Shown here: piece by piece, positions 1 through 9,833 of the stretch
How the letters are laid out: the number at the start of each line of letters is the position of its first letter
Position numbering within the stretch: position 1 is the first letter of the stretch
NCBI GenBank assembly: GCA_958430865.1
Contig: CAUDNR010004418.1
Location: 5,000 to 43,412 of the forward strand
Direction: 5' to 3'
Source of the DNA: Entrophospora sp. SA101
Taxonomy: Eukaryota; Glomeromycota; Glomeromycetes; Entrophosporales; Entrophosporaceae
Length of the DNA: 38,413 nucleotides
Notes under the pieces: generated by a model
What the model saw: only the letters and a program-made list of their open reading frames with translations
Databases searched by the model: none
Told to the model about the DNA's origin: nothing
Program-made: the position numbers and the translations under genes

Positions 1-88
1 GTAAAATTGCATATTTTGATAAGTCGGATCTCTTGATAAGTCGGACACCATGTCCAGCCATTTGTGTCCGACTTATCGAGTTTACCTA
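1..88. repeat. Fragment of a TIR-type repeat (GATAAGTCGGACAC)
   Basis: Two direct copies of TTGATAAGTCGGA lie at 16-28 and 33-45. The second, extended by CAC, forms a perfect 14-bp inverted repeat with 64-77 around a 15-base loop. The block ends CGAGTTTAC, so in reverse it reads GTAAACTCGATAAGTCGG, the style of pogo/Tc1-like terminal repeats. It is cut by the window start, so element length and target duplication cannot be judged. A related shorter copy sits at 7186-7255. Confidence 0.5.
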
Positions 89-960
89 TGTAATAAATTA
101 ATAACCTATAAATAATTATAAATCAGTCTCTTATAATTAAAGTCATAATTTTCCTAACACAACCTTTCAAGTAGCTATAAGTGACTTTGTAGGGAACATT
201 TTGGCACAATTGTTGCCGCTGAATTTGTTTTAGTCTGCATACTAGTTGGAAGAAAATCTTTTAATAAGTGTGAAGAAAAGAAACGCTTCTGACCTAGCGT
301 AGAATAACCAATATTTAAGCTAATCTTTTCTTTTAACTGTCCCAGTCTGGCCCTAAAAATTTTATTATGATTGAAAATCGCTTACTATATGAAAAACGGA
401 GAATTTTTTTTTTGAAGTGGACGATAATAATTTTATTCGTGTAACATTTAATTATTGAATGTCCTGCGACTGAATAGACCGTAACACCCCAATGGATTTC
501 TGACATTTAAGGATTTTTAATTCCATAAAAATTTTTTTTTTATTTTTTTTTTTTGTGAAAATTTTTCCCCCAAAAAAAACCGGAAATAATTTGACATCAT
601 CATAATGGATTTCTTATTTCTTATCGATGAATTAAAACATTTCTATAGTTCCAAAATTTTTATAACACATAGTAGAAGAGATAAATCAATATGTTGAACG
701 GACAGTTGTTGATAATAAAACAATAAATAATTCAACAAATCAATTTTACTTTAAATATTCAAGTAAAAATTTTTATGAAAATTCAGATATGTTTAAAGGT
801 AACTGACGTTTTTGAAAATAATTTTATAATTTTATATAAGAAATGTCCATCAAAATATTTTAGTAAATATTATTATATTTTTTATGAAAAGTATTAGCAT
901 AGCCAGTAGTTATATAATTAGTACCCAGAGCTTCTGTGAAATAATATAGGGACCGCCTTC
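89..960. other. AT-rich intergenic DNA without a recognisable gene
   Basis: No frame shows recognisable protein similarity. It contains long T and A runs around 405-560 and many stops in all frames. I see no RNA gene or element termini. Confidence 0.6.
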
Positions 961-970
961 AGTAAAAGGA

Positions 971-1775
971 ATGGATGTTAATACCACCACCTCTACCACC
1001 ACCCACATCACACATACCTCCTCCAAGTATCATTTATATAATCTCTGGTTATTTATAAATAAATTAATATTTGTAATGATTTTTTACAATTATAATTCCC
1101 TCACTTGAAACAAAGGCAATGCAATTAGCAATTATGTAACGTTACACGTGTCGGTGGAGATAGTTTCTAAATTTGTATTATCATAGAATTATATGCTGGG
1201 TCTGCATTTTTAATTTTTGATTATTATTACATGTCTAAATTGCAGCAAAACTCACAAGAAATGCTCTGAAGAAAAAACCAGCAGCTGTCAAAATTGTTTG
1301 AAAAGATGTTCTAAAGATGTTCAATCAAATAATGGTGAGTGGAATGTCCATTACTTTCACAATCACAAATAACTTCATCATTGACCTTCCAAATCGCGGT
1401 ACTCTACCTTTTTACATTTAATGTCAACCAAAATTAATGTTACAACAACGACATCTTCTAGCTGACTATGGCGACGACGACGACGTCATTTATTATAACA
1501 ATAACTATAACAGTGATAATTATAATTATAATTATAATAGTAGTATAGTAGTATATTAACAATTATTATTTCATTAATTCAAAAATATTGACCAAAACAA
1601 TCGAAAGAATTAATAGAGAACATTGTGCAATCGCATTGCATCAAGATCCGATGACCGAAGGTTTACAGAAGGTTTTTGAACATCCGAAAATTTTAGATGT
1701 GGATTTTGGTGGTGGTAAAAATGATGTCGGTAGAAGTGATGGCCGTGACAATAACAATCATAAAAAGAGCGGGTT
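971..1775 (+). pseudogene. Relic of a Zn(II)2Cys6-like gene (three exons, frameshifted)
   Basis: A spliced reading can be assembled. Exon 1 starts at ATG 971 (MDVNTTTSTTTHITHTSS). Exon 2 is about 1246-1335, between a clean acceptor (tctaaattgcag) and a consensus donor (gtgagt), and encodes NKTHKKCSEE then SCQNCLKRC. Exon 3 starts about 1462 after cttctag with ADYGDDDDV and an Asn/Tyr-rich stretch; phases join without a stop. The Cys spacing resembles the second half of a fungal binuclear zinc cluster, but the first CxxC is missing. In the Asn/Tyr tract the frame ends at 1557-1559, while the next frame stays open to about 1775 (RINREHCAIALHQDP), suggesting a one-base slip. At about 1776 the sequence switches abruptly to channel homology. 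Exon boundaries are inferred; the family call is tentative. Confidence 0.4.
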
Positions 1776-2208
1776 TGCATGGATGTACTTACTGGTCTAC
1801 TTGATAATTATATAGTTGAATTATGGGCTCAAATGGCAAAGATTATGGCTGAGATTGAATCGTATTGCTGAACAACGTTGTAGGAAAGATTCCAGACATA
1901 TTGTAAATGTGATAATTAATCAATTAAATTTTAAACATTTTAAATATTTTACTCACTTTATATTACTAATTTTAGACTCTATAATGTATTAATTGGTGAA
2001 ATTTGTAAAGGAATCATAGAAGTTCATAGTAGTAGTAATGAAGATTCATTTATACCTGATGAGCTTGGAAAACTTGTTGGAACACCTAACCAACAAAGCC
2101 AATAAACGTTAGGACTAAAATGGAACGAATGAAAATGATACAAAAGGTGAACCCATAACAAAATTAAGGACGAGCTTGAAAATCATCTTGAAAAAAAATG
2201 AATGAATG
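1776..2208 (+). pseudogene. Truncated 3' fragment of the channel family (copy A)
   Basis: The nucleotide sequence aligns with the last part of the intact channel gene at about 4443-4922. It contains the S6-like start (gcatggatgtac), a deletion of about 20 bases, then TTATGGGCTCAAATGGCAAA matching the FWAQRARIIAEIE region, the last intron with its donor (attgtaaatg) and acceptor (ctaattttag), and the start of the coiled-coil tail. Stops and frameshifts interrupt it, and everything upstream of S6 is missing. Upstream sequence is an unrelated Zn-cluster relic, so this is a breakpoint or insertion scar rather than a short gene. It shows the channel gene was copied more than once here, with another dead copy at 8329-9231. 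Confidence 0.75.
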
Positions 2209-2423
2209 TTTAATTGACGATATTAACACAAAGGAGTCATCAAGAAATACATGTACCAATGTATGTACAAATTCATCATCATTGGAAAAGGCAACTTCTA
2301 AAAAAAAATTTTTTTAATAACTACAATCGAAATCAACAGCAACTATAAACGTTCTGTACTCTTCTGGCTTCACATTTATACGTACGCTGAGTAAATAAGT
2401 TATTGACTTGTGTGAATTTATAA
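2209..2423. other. Short unassigned spacer
   Basis: AT-rich sequence between copy A and the next coding remnant, probably decayed coiled-coil tail and 3' flank of copy A. No independent gene seen. Confidence 0.4.
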
Positions 2424-2567
2424 TTAAGAATATCATCGCTATTTGGGATTTGGCCACGTGGCGCAGCATTTGATATCTTTAGTAAAGAGTTAAAAGAAAG
2501 AAGCCTTGACAGTTTAAGAAAAGAGATTCGTCAACATTTAATTGTTATTCTATTAAAACAAGTGTAA
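2424..2567 (+). pseudogene. Unidentified coding remnant (47 codons)
   Basis: Between stops at 2421 and 2565 one frame reads LRISSLFGIWPRGAAF followed by DIFSKELKERSLDSLRKEIR and QHLIVILLKQV. The composition (helical, charged, WPRG turn, balanced residues) differs from the Lys/Asn/Ile noise of neighbouring frames and looks like the end of a real soluble domain. There is no start codon and no convincing splice acceptor. I do not recognise the family. It lies just upstream of the channel gene and may be debris from another gene. Confidence 0.35.
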
Positions 2568-2738
2568 AACTATGTTACGACAGTGAAAACTAGGCGAATT
2601 CTTTGGATTTTAAATGCACTTCGTAGATCATTATTAATTAGCATCCTAAATTCGAAATAAGGTTTATTATACCTTTATACATAAAAAAAAAAAAAAAAAA
2701 AAACAAAAAATTAAAAAAACATTCCATTTTATTTTTAA

Positions 2739-4999
2739 ATGTCGACTTCTCACACTATCAACATATTAGATGATAATCGAATTCCCATTCAGCAATTGCA
2801 TTTAAACAAATCACATTTGGGACAATGGTTATGTAAATCACATAAAAAACTTTTAGATTATAATAGACCAATTAATTATGTTATCGAAAGCAGAAATTCA
2901 ATTGAATGGAGAATAGAATATAATGATAGTTTTAAAAATATTAACATAAAAGCACGGAAACTTATTAATGAAGAATGGAATATAGTTGAATATGCTTTAT
3001 TTAATTATGTTAACGATGAATTTAGGTGCACTGAATTATTAGATAATGATGACTTGATAATACGAACAGTTGATTATATATTGATTTTATCATTCAATGA
3101 ACAAAATTTGAGAATATATACAAAATATATTAAGAATGATAACAATGACGTTATATTAAAAAAAATCAATTTTTACAATTTTGAAGAATTGCTATTTGAT
3201 TGTAAAGAAATTATTAAAGAATTTTCTAGGCAACCTTACAAAGAAATGCTTTCTTATATGTTAGATGATTTTGGTTTCTATACCAAATATGTAAGGAATA
3301 TTTTAAAATTGGCATCAAAAGATAATAATAGCGATATTGTACGAAAAGTGTTCAATTCTTGTTTTATTCATTTTAAAAAGGATAAATTACTTCGAACTTC
3401 AAAGATTTTGTTTCCGTTTAATTGTAGTTTTAATATTTTTGAGAATAACAACAATAACGACAACAACAATATAGAAATTCGCAATATAAAACTTTCCATA
3501 CCATCTATTAGATTATTTACTTATGAAAATGATTATTCAATTTGGGATGAATTAGAAAATTTAGAATTATACAAATATAGAGATGTTCAATGCATCTTGG
3601 ATTTTAAATGGAATAAATTTGGATTCAAATATTATTATGGAGTTTGGATGATTCATATGGCATTTTTATCATGTTTTGTGGCACCACAATCAGATAAACT
3701 TCCAAATGAAGCTAGAATGTTATTAATAGTTATTGCAATTATACTCGGAGTATTTCACCTTTATTTTGAAATAAGGCAATTTAGTTACAATCCAAAAAAG
3801 TATATCAGGGATATATCGAATTTATTTGGTAAGATATTAGTTTTATTAATAAGAGTTTATTCATTACCTTATTAATTTTACTAATTATATAAACATAATA
3901 ACTGTTTTAATAGATTTTATTACATATTTATTGGCAACTATCATTTCAATTATTTCAATTATTTGGTTAATTAATGAAAAACAACCACAATCTAGGCAGT
4001 TAATTTCGTTCTCTAATTTATTATTAGATTTGAAGTTTATATTATTTTTAAGAGTTTTTGAACTATTTGAAGTATATTATGCAATAATATTAGGGGGATT
4101 AAAAAAATTTTTTTCGTTTTTATTTATTTTTTTTTTGATCATTATAAGTTTTTCACATACATTTTACATATTAAGTCAAGACTTTACAATAGATGAGGCT
4201 GTTATCAATGATGGTAAACAACCTGATAACAAGACCAACAAATTTACGTTGGTTTCTTCTTCAATACTGGTAAATTTTAATTTTAATTTTGATTTGATTT
4301 TAAATTGTGTTATAGTATTGTTAAATACAATTAATTTTATTTATTCTATAGGTGATAATAGCGCATTTGAATCCTGGAAATTACTAGATGATCCTTATTT
4401 GGCAATATTATATGCTGCAGTCACATTAATATTTATAGTGTGCATGGCTGTATTTAATGGTCTACTTAGTAACGTTATCGAAAAAATTGATAGAAAGGAT
4501 GAATTCTGGGCTCAAAGGGCAAGGATCATAGCTGAGATTGAAATGTATTATCTACATGCTGAGCAACGTTGTAGAAAAGATTGGTTTCCAGATATATTGT
4601 AAATATAATAAACCAAACAATTAATTTTAAACATTTAAATATTTTACTCATCTTGTATTTCTAATTTTTAGACCCTATAATGTATCAATTGATGAAATTC
4701 GTAAAGGAATCACAGAAATTGATAATAGTAATGAAGATCCAAAACCATTCATACCTGACGAGCTTAGAAAATTTGTTGGAATACCTAAACCAAGAAAGCC
4801 GGTAAACATCAGGACTGAAATGGAACGAATGGAAAATGATATAAAAGAAATTAAAGATGAACTCAGAAATACAAATAACAAAATTAAAGACGATCTTGAA
4901 AAAATTCTTGAAAAAAAAATGAATGAAGATAAAGAAGAATTATTACAACAAATGAAAATTTTAATGGATGAGGTTAAAAAAGCGCAATTAAAACATTGA
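2739..4999 (+). CDS. Six-transmembrane ion-channel-like protein (copy B), join(2739..3828,3914..4598,4672..4999)
   Basis: A 700-residue model results from removing two introns: 3829-3913 (gtaaga...taatag, joining NLF to DFITYLL) and 4599-4671 (gtaaat...tttttag, joining WFPDI to LPYNVSIDEIRKG). The N-terminal ~295 residues are soluble. Predicted membrane helices are at about 300-316, 325-344, 365-383, 399-425, 429-450 and 525-550, followed by the 'FWAQRARIIAEIEMYYL' and 'QRCRKDWFPDI' linker and a charged coiled-coil tail. This is the layout of the expanded Ion_trans/TRP-like family I associate with Glomeromycotina, probably a plasma- or organelle-membrane cation channel. The start at 2739 follows a long A-rich leader. 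Known relatives often have a longer N-terminus, so upstream exons may be lost. Oddity: where the pore should lie, residues ~482-509 are encoded by a former intron (separate entry), so conduction is doubtful. Confidence 0.75.
4270..4351 (+). other. Ancestral intron apparently read as coding in channel copy B
   Basis: This 82-base segment begins gtaaatttta and ends ttctatag. In dead copy C the matching segment (8434-8491) is an ordinary intron between ATGTTTACTG and ATGATAACAGC. Copy B lacks 22 bases just before the donor (gctaacaat...atgttt in C). Losing 22 and keeping 82 is a net gain of 60, so the reading frame survives only if the intron is retained; splicing it would shift the frame into a stop. 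The retained stretch is hydrophobic and Asn-rich (VNFNFNFDLILN...). The lost bases encode the pore-loop segment LTIFNMF. Confidence 0.65.
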
Positions 5000-5969
5000 T
5001 ATATTCAGTATAATATTCTTGGGCGTGCACTAAACATGCATAAGAATTATCTACGTAGCACAATCGAAGTTTTTATTTATTTTCAAATAGATTAAATGCA
5101 TGCATTTACAAAAATAGATTAGTCAAATTTTTATATATTTTACTATTTTTAAATTATTATTTTTTTTTTTGGTTTATTCAAATAAGCTTATAATAAAAAA
5201 TAACCTTTACGTAACTTTTAAGCGATATTTAGAAATCTCCCGTTTCATTAGCCGAAACGGTTTTGAAAAATCATAATTTTGGCAAGCAATTTCGGATTTA
5301 CAATATTCTTTATATCAATAGACACAAAAAAACTAACCAGAATTTTGGCTAAAGTGTTAGTTGCCAAAGTTATATATGTGAAATTATTTGATCAAAGTTG
5401 ATTTCGGCAACGTTATTTCGGCATTTCGGATCATTTATTAATATTAATATTAATCATAATTATAGGCAATTTCAATAATAATAATTATTATTAATATTGA
5501 AAATTTTTCAACGCCCGATTAACCGGATAATTGGTGAATAATCGAATTATAATTAGAATATTAATATTAATATCATTCGACAGATCACTACTACTACACG
5601 ATCATGTGTAGCCTAAAATTGTAAACAACTTGAGATTTCACTATGGCAACCATTAATTAAAATGCTCAACGCGAAATTTTAGATATAGTTGTATCTTTTG
5701 AGTTGTCAGGTATTTTCCAACGCCATCCTCCCCAATGCGCTGGGTTGTCTGTCATATGACTGATCAAGTTATTATTACAGCAGAGGCTCTATAATAGGAA
5801 CTTGGAAAAATTTTAAATATAATGTGATTCACACATGAAAAATTTTGAAAAAATGCCACCATTGAACTTAGCTTTAAAAAAGGAATCGATTTATCAAATA
5901 AAAAAAACTTCTTGATTTTCATTCAATAATTTATTTATTACATTGTTAATTTCGTCATAAACCACCATA
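5000..5969. other. Intergenic region, no gene seen
   Basis: The first ~100 bases are the 3' flank of the channel gene; gaattatctacgtagcacaa at 5043 resembles copy C at about 9192. At 5220-5430 there are scattered TTCGGC/TTGGCAA words without clear periodicity. 5440-5590 is rich in AATATTAATATTAAT palindromes. 5640-5800 is less AT-rich but has no readable protein. No RNA gene recognised. Confidence 0.5.
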
Positions 5970-7100
5970 TCAGACAAGAACCTGCCTATGTGATTTATAT
6001 TTTTTATTTGCAAATTCAGCTATTTTTTCTGTTAGACCTTTTCTGTAAATGTCCATATGACATCATGATTTTTGTGCATATCTAGGTAATTAAATGAACT
6101 GAATTTAATGCTTCTGGAACTGTTTTTTTGCAGATCAGTCAAGGTATAATTACAATTATTACGAGTGTAAAGGTTTGTAACATCCTAATACATTTCTAAC
6201 CGGTTAAGTTCACAGTGATGCTTTGGGAAAAAATGCATTTATGTTCGTGTTGCTCAATAGCTTCTTGTAACCCTAATGTTTGAGCAACAAAATCATCTTG
6301 TAAAGAAAGAGTTCAGTGCATACAACAATTTGTTCTGTTATTATCAATAACTTTAGATTTACCTTTACACAGTTTACAATCACTAGGAAGTCCTTCTTTC
6401 CATAAATCTCTCAATCAGAATTTGTTCCGTTCCTTTTGGTAAATCACTTGGAAACACCATCGATTGAAATGTTTTATTAGAGCCAAAATAGATATCTCTC
6501 ATTATTGCTTGTTTCCCTCCAGGCTTTAACATTCATATTCAATCCATCTGGTGGCATTGCACCATGATTGGTGTTGTTGTCAAAAGCAAATACATCAATT
6601 GCATTAGGATGTAATGCTTTAAAGATTGGTATCACATAGTCAATAACTTGTCCTAAAAGATGATTTGCAGTCCACCAACCTTCTTCATTTTTCCCTGTGC
6701 CTTAAATATTTTTTGGCAAATCTGGAGATTGTAAAATTTGACTTTCTGATAATTTAAGCCTACCAACTGTTCCTGCGAGAATCTCATTTACCATTATTGA
6801 TTTACCTTGGCCTTTCTTTCATAATGGTTGTTTTCCAAAAGTCCCATACTATTGGTCGATCACCATTGGCATAAAACAAACATTCATCATGAACTGCAAA
6901 TAAATGCAATTTTCTTTCTCCAATAAAATATAAGATTCTTTTGTTCCATATAAGCGAAAAAAGATGAGATTCTAAATTAGCACACAAACCTACCCTCTCA
7001 GTAATATTAACAAATATATTCAATAATAGCTTGATTGGTGTAGTCTTTGATACCATGCAATTGCTCTGGCAAATTTTTTTGAGTAATGGTCCCTGCAAAA
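5970..7100 (-). pseudogene. Dead DDE-superfamily transposase
   Basis: Reading the minus strand through several frame changes recovers a recognisable transposase. In order: HLFAVHDECLFYANGD (about 6905-6860, first catalytic Asp region), KKGQGKSIMVNEIL (~6830-6790), EGWWTANHLLGQVID (~6690-6640), FAFDNNTNHGAMPPDG (~6592-6545, second Asp region), KPGGKQAIMRD (~6530-6500), FFPKHHCELNRLE (~6236-6195, third acidic region, degenerate) and GLTEKIAEFANKKYKSHRQV, ending at a stop at 5970-5972. This is the fungal DDE endonuclease family with FDNS.NHGA and CELN.IE motifs, using Tc1/mariner-like D-D-E spacing. At least four frameshifts and several stops (after QPL, PKNI and ERRTS) make it non-functional. 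The N-terminal DNA-binding part is unclear; sequence up to ~7300 may belong to it. No terminal repeats were identified. Confidence 0.85.
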
Positions 7101-7660
7101 TTATGTTGATATATTAAAGTCTTGTATCTCATTATGCTAAGCAAACATGGTCTGATTTTCTCACCCTTGTAATATAGATAAATATATAAGTCAGACGCGG
7201 CAATCAATTGTTTAAAGTACTTGATAATATAAATAAATGTCCGACTTGAGTTTACATGTGTATTATGCAAAAAACTCAATTTTGGTCCTAACCATATATT
7301 CCTAGAAATCACCCCATATGTCTTAGTTGAATACCTTTATATACTACGCACCCATTACAATGTTATTCAATACATTTGATGTTATCATTGACATAACAAA
7401 TGATTGCATCACCCAAGTAACAATAATACCAAAACCATGTATATAGAAGTGAAGCAATGTGCCCAGGTCTCTGGGATTCCTTAAACTATGAATAAATCTG
7501 ATAATAATGATCATGGGTGTCAGATTTAATAAAATCTTCCTATCACAAACATGCAAGTTGTCAGAAAACTTCAACAGCCTCCACAAGGGCTGCTGTAAAG
7601 TTGATGGGCAAAAACTTCCCTTTATCTTCCCCCATATGAGCATTGATCACTGATGAAGGT
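7101..7660 (-). other. Probable degraded 5' part of the transposase locus
   Basis: Two minus-strand open frames of about 100 codons (7312-7007 and 7643-7344) occur here, but neither gives a recognisable domain and their composition is noise-like (Ile, Leu, Tyr, Asn). The stretch YKTLIYQHNFAGTITQKNL near 7130-7070 looks coding and may be the link into the transposase. No intact gene is claimed. Confidence 0.35.
7186..7255. repeat. Second copy of the GATAAGTCGGACAC-type repeat, degraded
   Basis: ATAAGTCAGAC (7186-7196) faces TGTCCGACTTGAGTTTAC (7238-7255). The latter equals the end of the window-start repeat (65-85) except for a three-base ATC loss. A short foldback element inserted near or within the transposase relic is the simplest reading. 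Confidence 0.45.
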
Positions 7661-8010
7661 CGCTATTCGTGTGATATTTGGTTTATGTTACACTTTCCCT
7701 AGAATAAAGATGATGTCTGCAATTGATTTACTCGAAAGGTTCAACCTCGTTTACTACTTAAAAACCGTTAACAATCCGGTTTGTAAACTATTACTATTAC
7801 TATTATTATTATATTAATATATTCATTAATACTGATGACAAAAAGATAATATTAGGTCGATTTTATTCTTTTATACGTAATAAAAATTAATTGTTATAAA
7901 GAAAAATAAAAAATGAATTAAATTTTTTTCAATCAATGATCACTCTTCAAATGTATTTTTCTTGTGGAAAATTTCTGATGATCTTGCATAATAATAATTA
8001 ATTTAATTAG
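7661..8010. other. Intergenic AT-rich DNA
   Basis: No protein similarity and no RNA gene seen. It contains short TAT/ATT repeats around 7790-7820. Confidence 0.5.
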
Positions 8011-8016
8011 CGACAA

Positions 8017-8197
8017 TGACGTCATCGTAATTTTGATTAATAAATTAACCAAAAAAAATCTTTACTAGTTATTTTTTTTATATAAATAATCTCAAATTAT
8101 TCACTTATATACTGTATATACCCTCACTATAAAAAATGAAATTTAAACAGGTTACAATAAAACAAAAGCAACTAACGGGTAGAGGAGAAGTACTTGT
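8017..8197 (+). promoter_or_regulatory. Possible promoter with orphan first exon
   Basis: A perfect CRE palindrome TGACGTCA lies at 8017-8024, and TATAAATA at 8081-8088. An ATG at 8136 opens MKFKQVTIKQKQLTGRGEVL and runs into a consensus donor (gtgagt) at 8198. No following exon can be joined: the next recognisable sequence, from ~8329, is channel copy C. This looks like the 5' end of a gene severed by arrival of the channel copy. The exon product is not recognised. The TATA-to-ATG distance is reasonable, but transcription is inferred only. Confidence 0.35.
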
Positions 8198-8328
8198 GTG
8201 AGTATTCTTAATTTGAAAAAAGAATGGTTGCGATCGTTGCCATTCTAGAAATTAATTCCGACAATTTGAATTAGGGGTTGCAAACAAAATTTTTTCATTT
8301 CGCACTTTGCATATTATTGGAACCAAGG

Positions 8329-9231
8329 TCAAGACTTTGCAATACACGAGCCTGCTATCAATGATGATCAAACCTGATAACAAAACCAACGAATTTGATT
8401 CTTCAATGCTAACAATATTTAATATGTTTACTGGTAAATTTTAATTTTGATTCGATTTTAAATATTTATAATAATTTTATTTATTTTATAGATGATAACA
8501 GCACATTTGAATCTTGGAATTACTAGATGATCCTTATCTGGTAATTTTATATGCTGGATTTACATTAATAGTTACAGCGTGCATCAGGGTTGTAATAGGC
8601 TGGATCCATTGAGACCAATGAGTTTTGATCTGGTCCATTGCCATTAATGAAAACCAATGGACCGTATCATGGCCACCCATGGAGTGCATGACTATACTTA
8701 TTGGTCTACCCAGTAATACTATTGAAAAAGTTGATAGAAATGAACTCGAAAAGCAAGGATTATATAGCTGACACTGAACTGTTTTATTTACTTCCTAAAC
8801 AACGTCACAGAGAAGATTGGTCCAGATATATTGTAAATATATTAAAATATTTTGACGGAATTTAAGTTTTTAATTAAATAATTTAATCACTTTGGATTTA
8901 CTAATTTTTGGAACTTACAATGTACTAATCGATGACATTCACAAAAGAGTAATAAAAATTGATGGCAGTAATGTATATCTGACGAGTTTAAGAAATTTGG
9001 GATATCTAAACTGAAAAAAACCAATAAACATTAAATTAGAGCGGATAGAAGATGAAATCAGTAAGAAATTAAAAAAACGAGCTTGAACAAAAATTGAATA
9101 AAAAACCACCAATATACATAGTACAGTATATCTATTTATTTAGTGTATATATAACATGTACACATATTACAGTATATATTAATATTAATAAAAATTATCT
9201 ACACGGCACAAACGAAAATTTTTATTATTTA
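8329..9231 (+). pseudogene. Dead channel gene copy C (left arm)
   Basis: Homologous to the pore-to-tail half and 3' flank of the channel gene at 4170-5090. It retains the ancestral pore exon ending SSMLTIFNMFT, a normal 58-bp intron (8434-8491), DDNSTFESWN, the S6 region, IEKVDRNE, and the coiled-coil tail. It is dead for several visible reasons: no upstream exons, single-base losses (LLDD region, frame break after TWN), a 97-bp hAT-like insertion at 8585, and loss of the AG acceptor of the last intron at about 8910 (tttttgg against ttttag in copy B). Homology continues into the 3' flank (aaaattatctacacggcaca, ~9191). It is useful as the reference that reveals the pore-exon deletion in copy B. 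From 8459 onward it is duplicated in the right arm. Confidence 0.85.
8585..8681 (+). mobile_element. 97-bp hAT-like miniature element with 8-bp target duplication
   Basis: The insertion interrupts the S6 region of channel copy C. It starts CAGGGTTGTAATAGGC and ends CACCCATG, whose reverse complement CATGGGTG matches the first eight bases at six positions. It is flanked by gcgtgcat (8577-8584) and gagtgcat (8682-8689), an 8-bp duplication with one mismatch, as expected for hAT. The CAGGGTTG start fits hAT termini. Inside, GGTCCATTG and CAATGGACC form a 9-bp hairpin. It encodes nothing and is non-autonomous. Confidence 0.7.
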
Positions 9232-9408
9232 CTTACAGTGTGATTGCTAATGATGCCAACTTAACTAATTTAAATGATGAAATAGTTTTGGCATTTATCA
9301 TTTTAGTTTCAGTTTGTTGTTGCATTGTAAAATGTTATGTGAAGTTTAATTAATAATTTGTTAAAAACCGTGCCTAAAATCAAAAATTGTTATAATGAAA
9401 TTTAATTA
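9232..9408. other. Short spacer carrying one of two CGTGCCTAAA words
   Basis: No gene. AACCGTGCCTAAAATCAA (~9366) recurs as AACCGTGCCTAAAGTCAA (~9770) in the same orientation on the far side of the MITE, so the MITE sits between two short direct repeats. Confidence 0.5.
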
Positions 9409-9756
9409 CAGTCAAAGTTCGTTAAATTCATATGCGATAAATTCATACGTAATTCTTTAAGTTCATAATTTTTCAGGAACTATTGCCACTTATATTAAAA
9501 ATTTATTCGATAATTTCATATTTATAAGAAATAATAAAATCTCGATAATTGGAATAATTCGATAAATTCATAACCCTCTGACTTTTTGTATATGAAATAT
9601 ATGAAATCTCGTTCTATAATAAGTAGTAGCCAATCCCATTCATTTTCCTGAAAATCCCATCCTTTTATAGTAATAACAAATCTCGATAATTGGAATAATT
9701 CGATAAATTCATAAAATTTACTGTGCCGAACCTATGAATTTAACGAGCTTTGACTG
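9409..9756 (+). mobile_element. 348-bp Tc1/pogo-like MITE (left arm)
   Basis: Termini are CAGTCAAAGTTCGTTAAATT at 9409 and, in reverse, CAGTCAAAGCTCGTTAAATT at 9756: one mismatch over 20 bp, with similarity continuing through CATA. The element is flanked by TA on both sides (9407-9408, 9757-9758), the Tc1/mariner/pogo signature. Inside, a 36-base unit (aaatctcgataattgg...attcata) occurs twice, at 9537-9572 and 9678-9713, identical. No coding capacity. Confidence 0.85.
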
Positions 9757-9833
9757 TAATAGTCGGCTAACAACCGTGCCTAAAGTCAACATTATAGTCT
9801 TGTGACATTTATAAACCTTTGTTTCCTATTAAA

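Noticed and set aside
4675..4881. Minus-strand 68-codon frame within the channel gene's last exon
   Set aside because: Antisense shadow of the coiled-coil tail of copy B.
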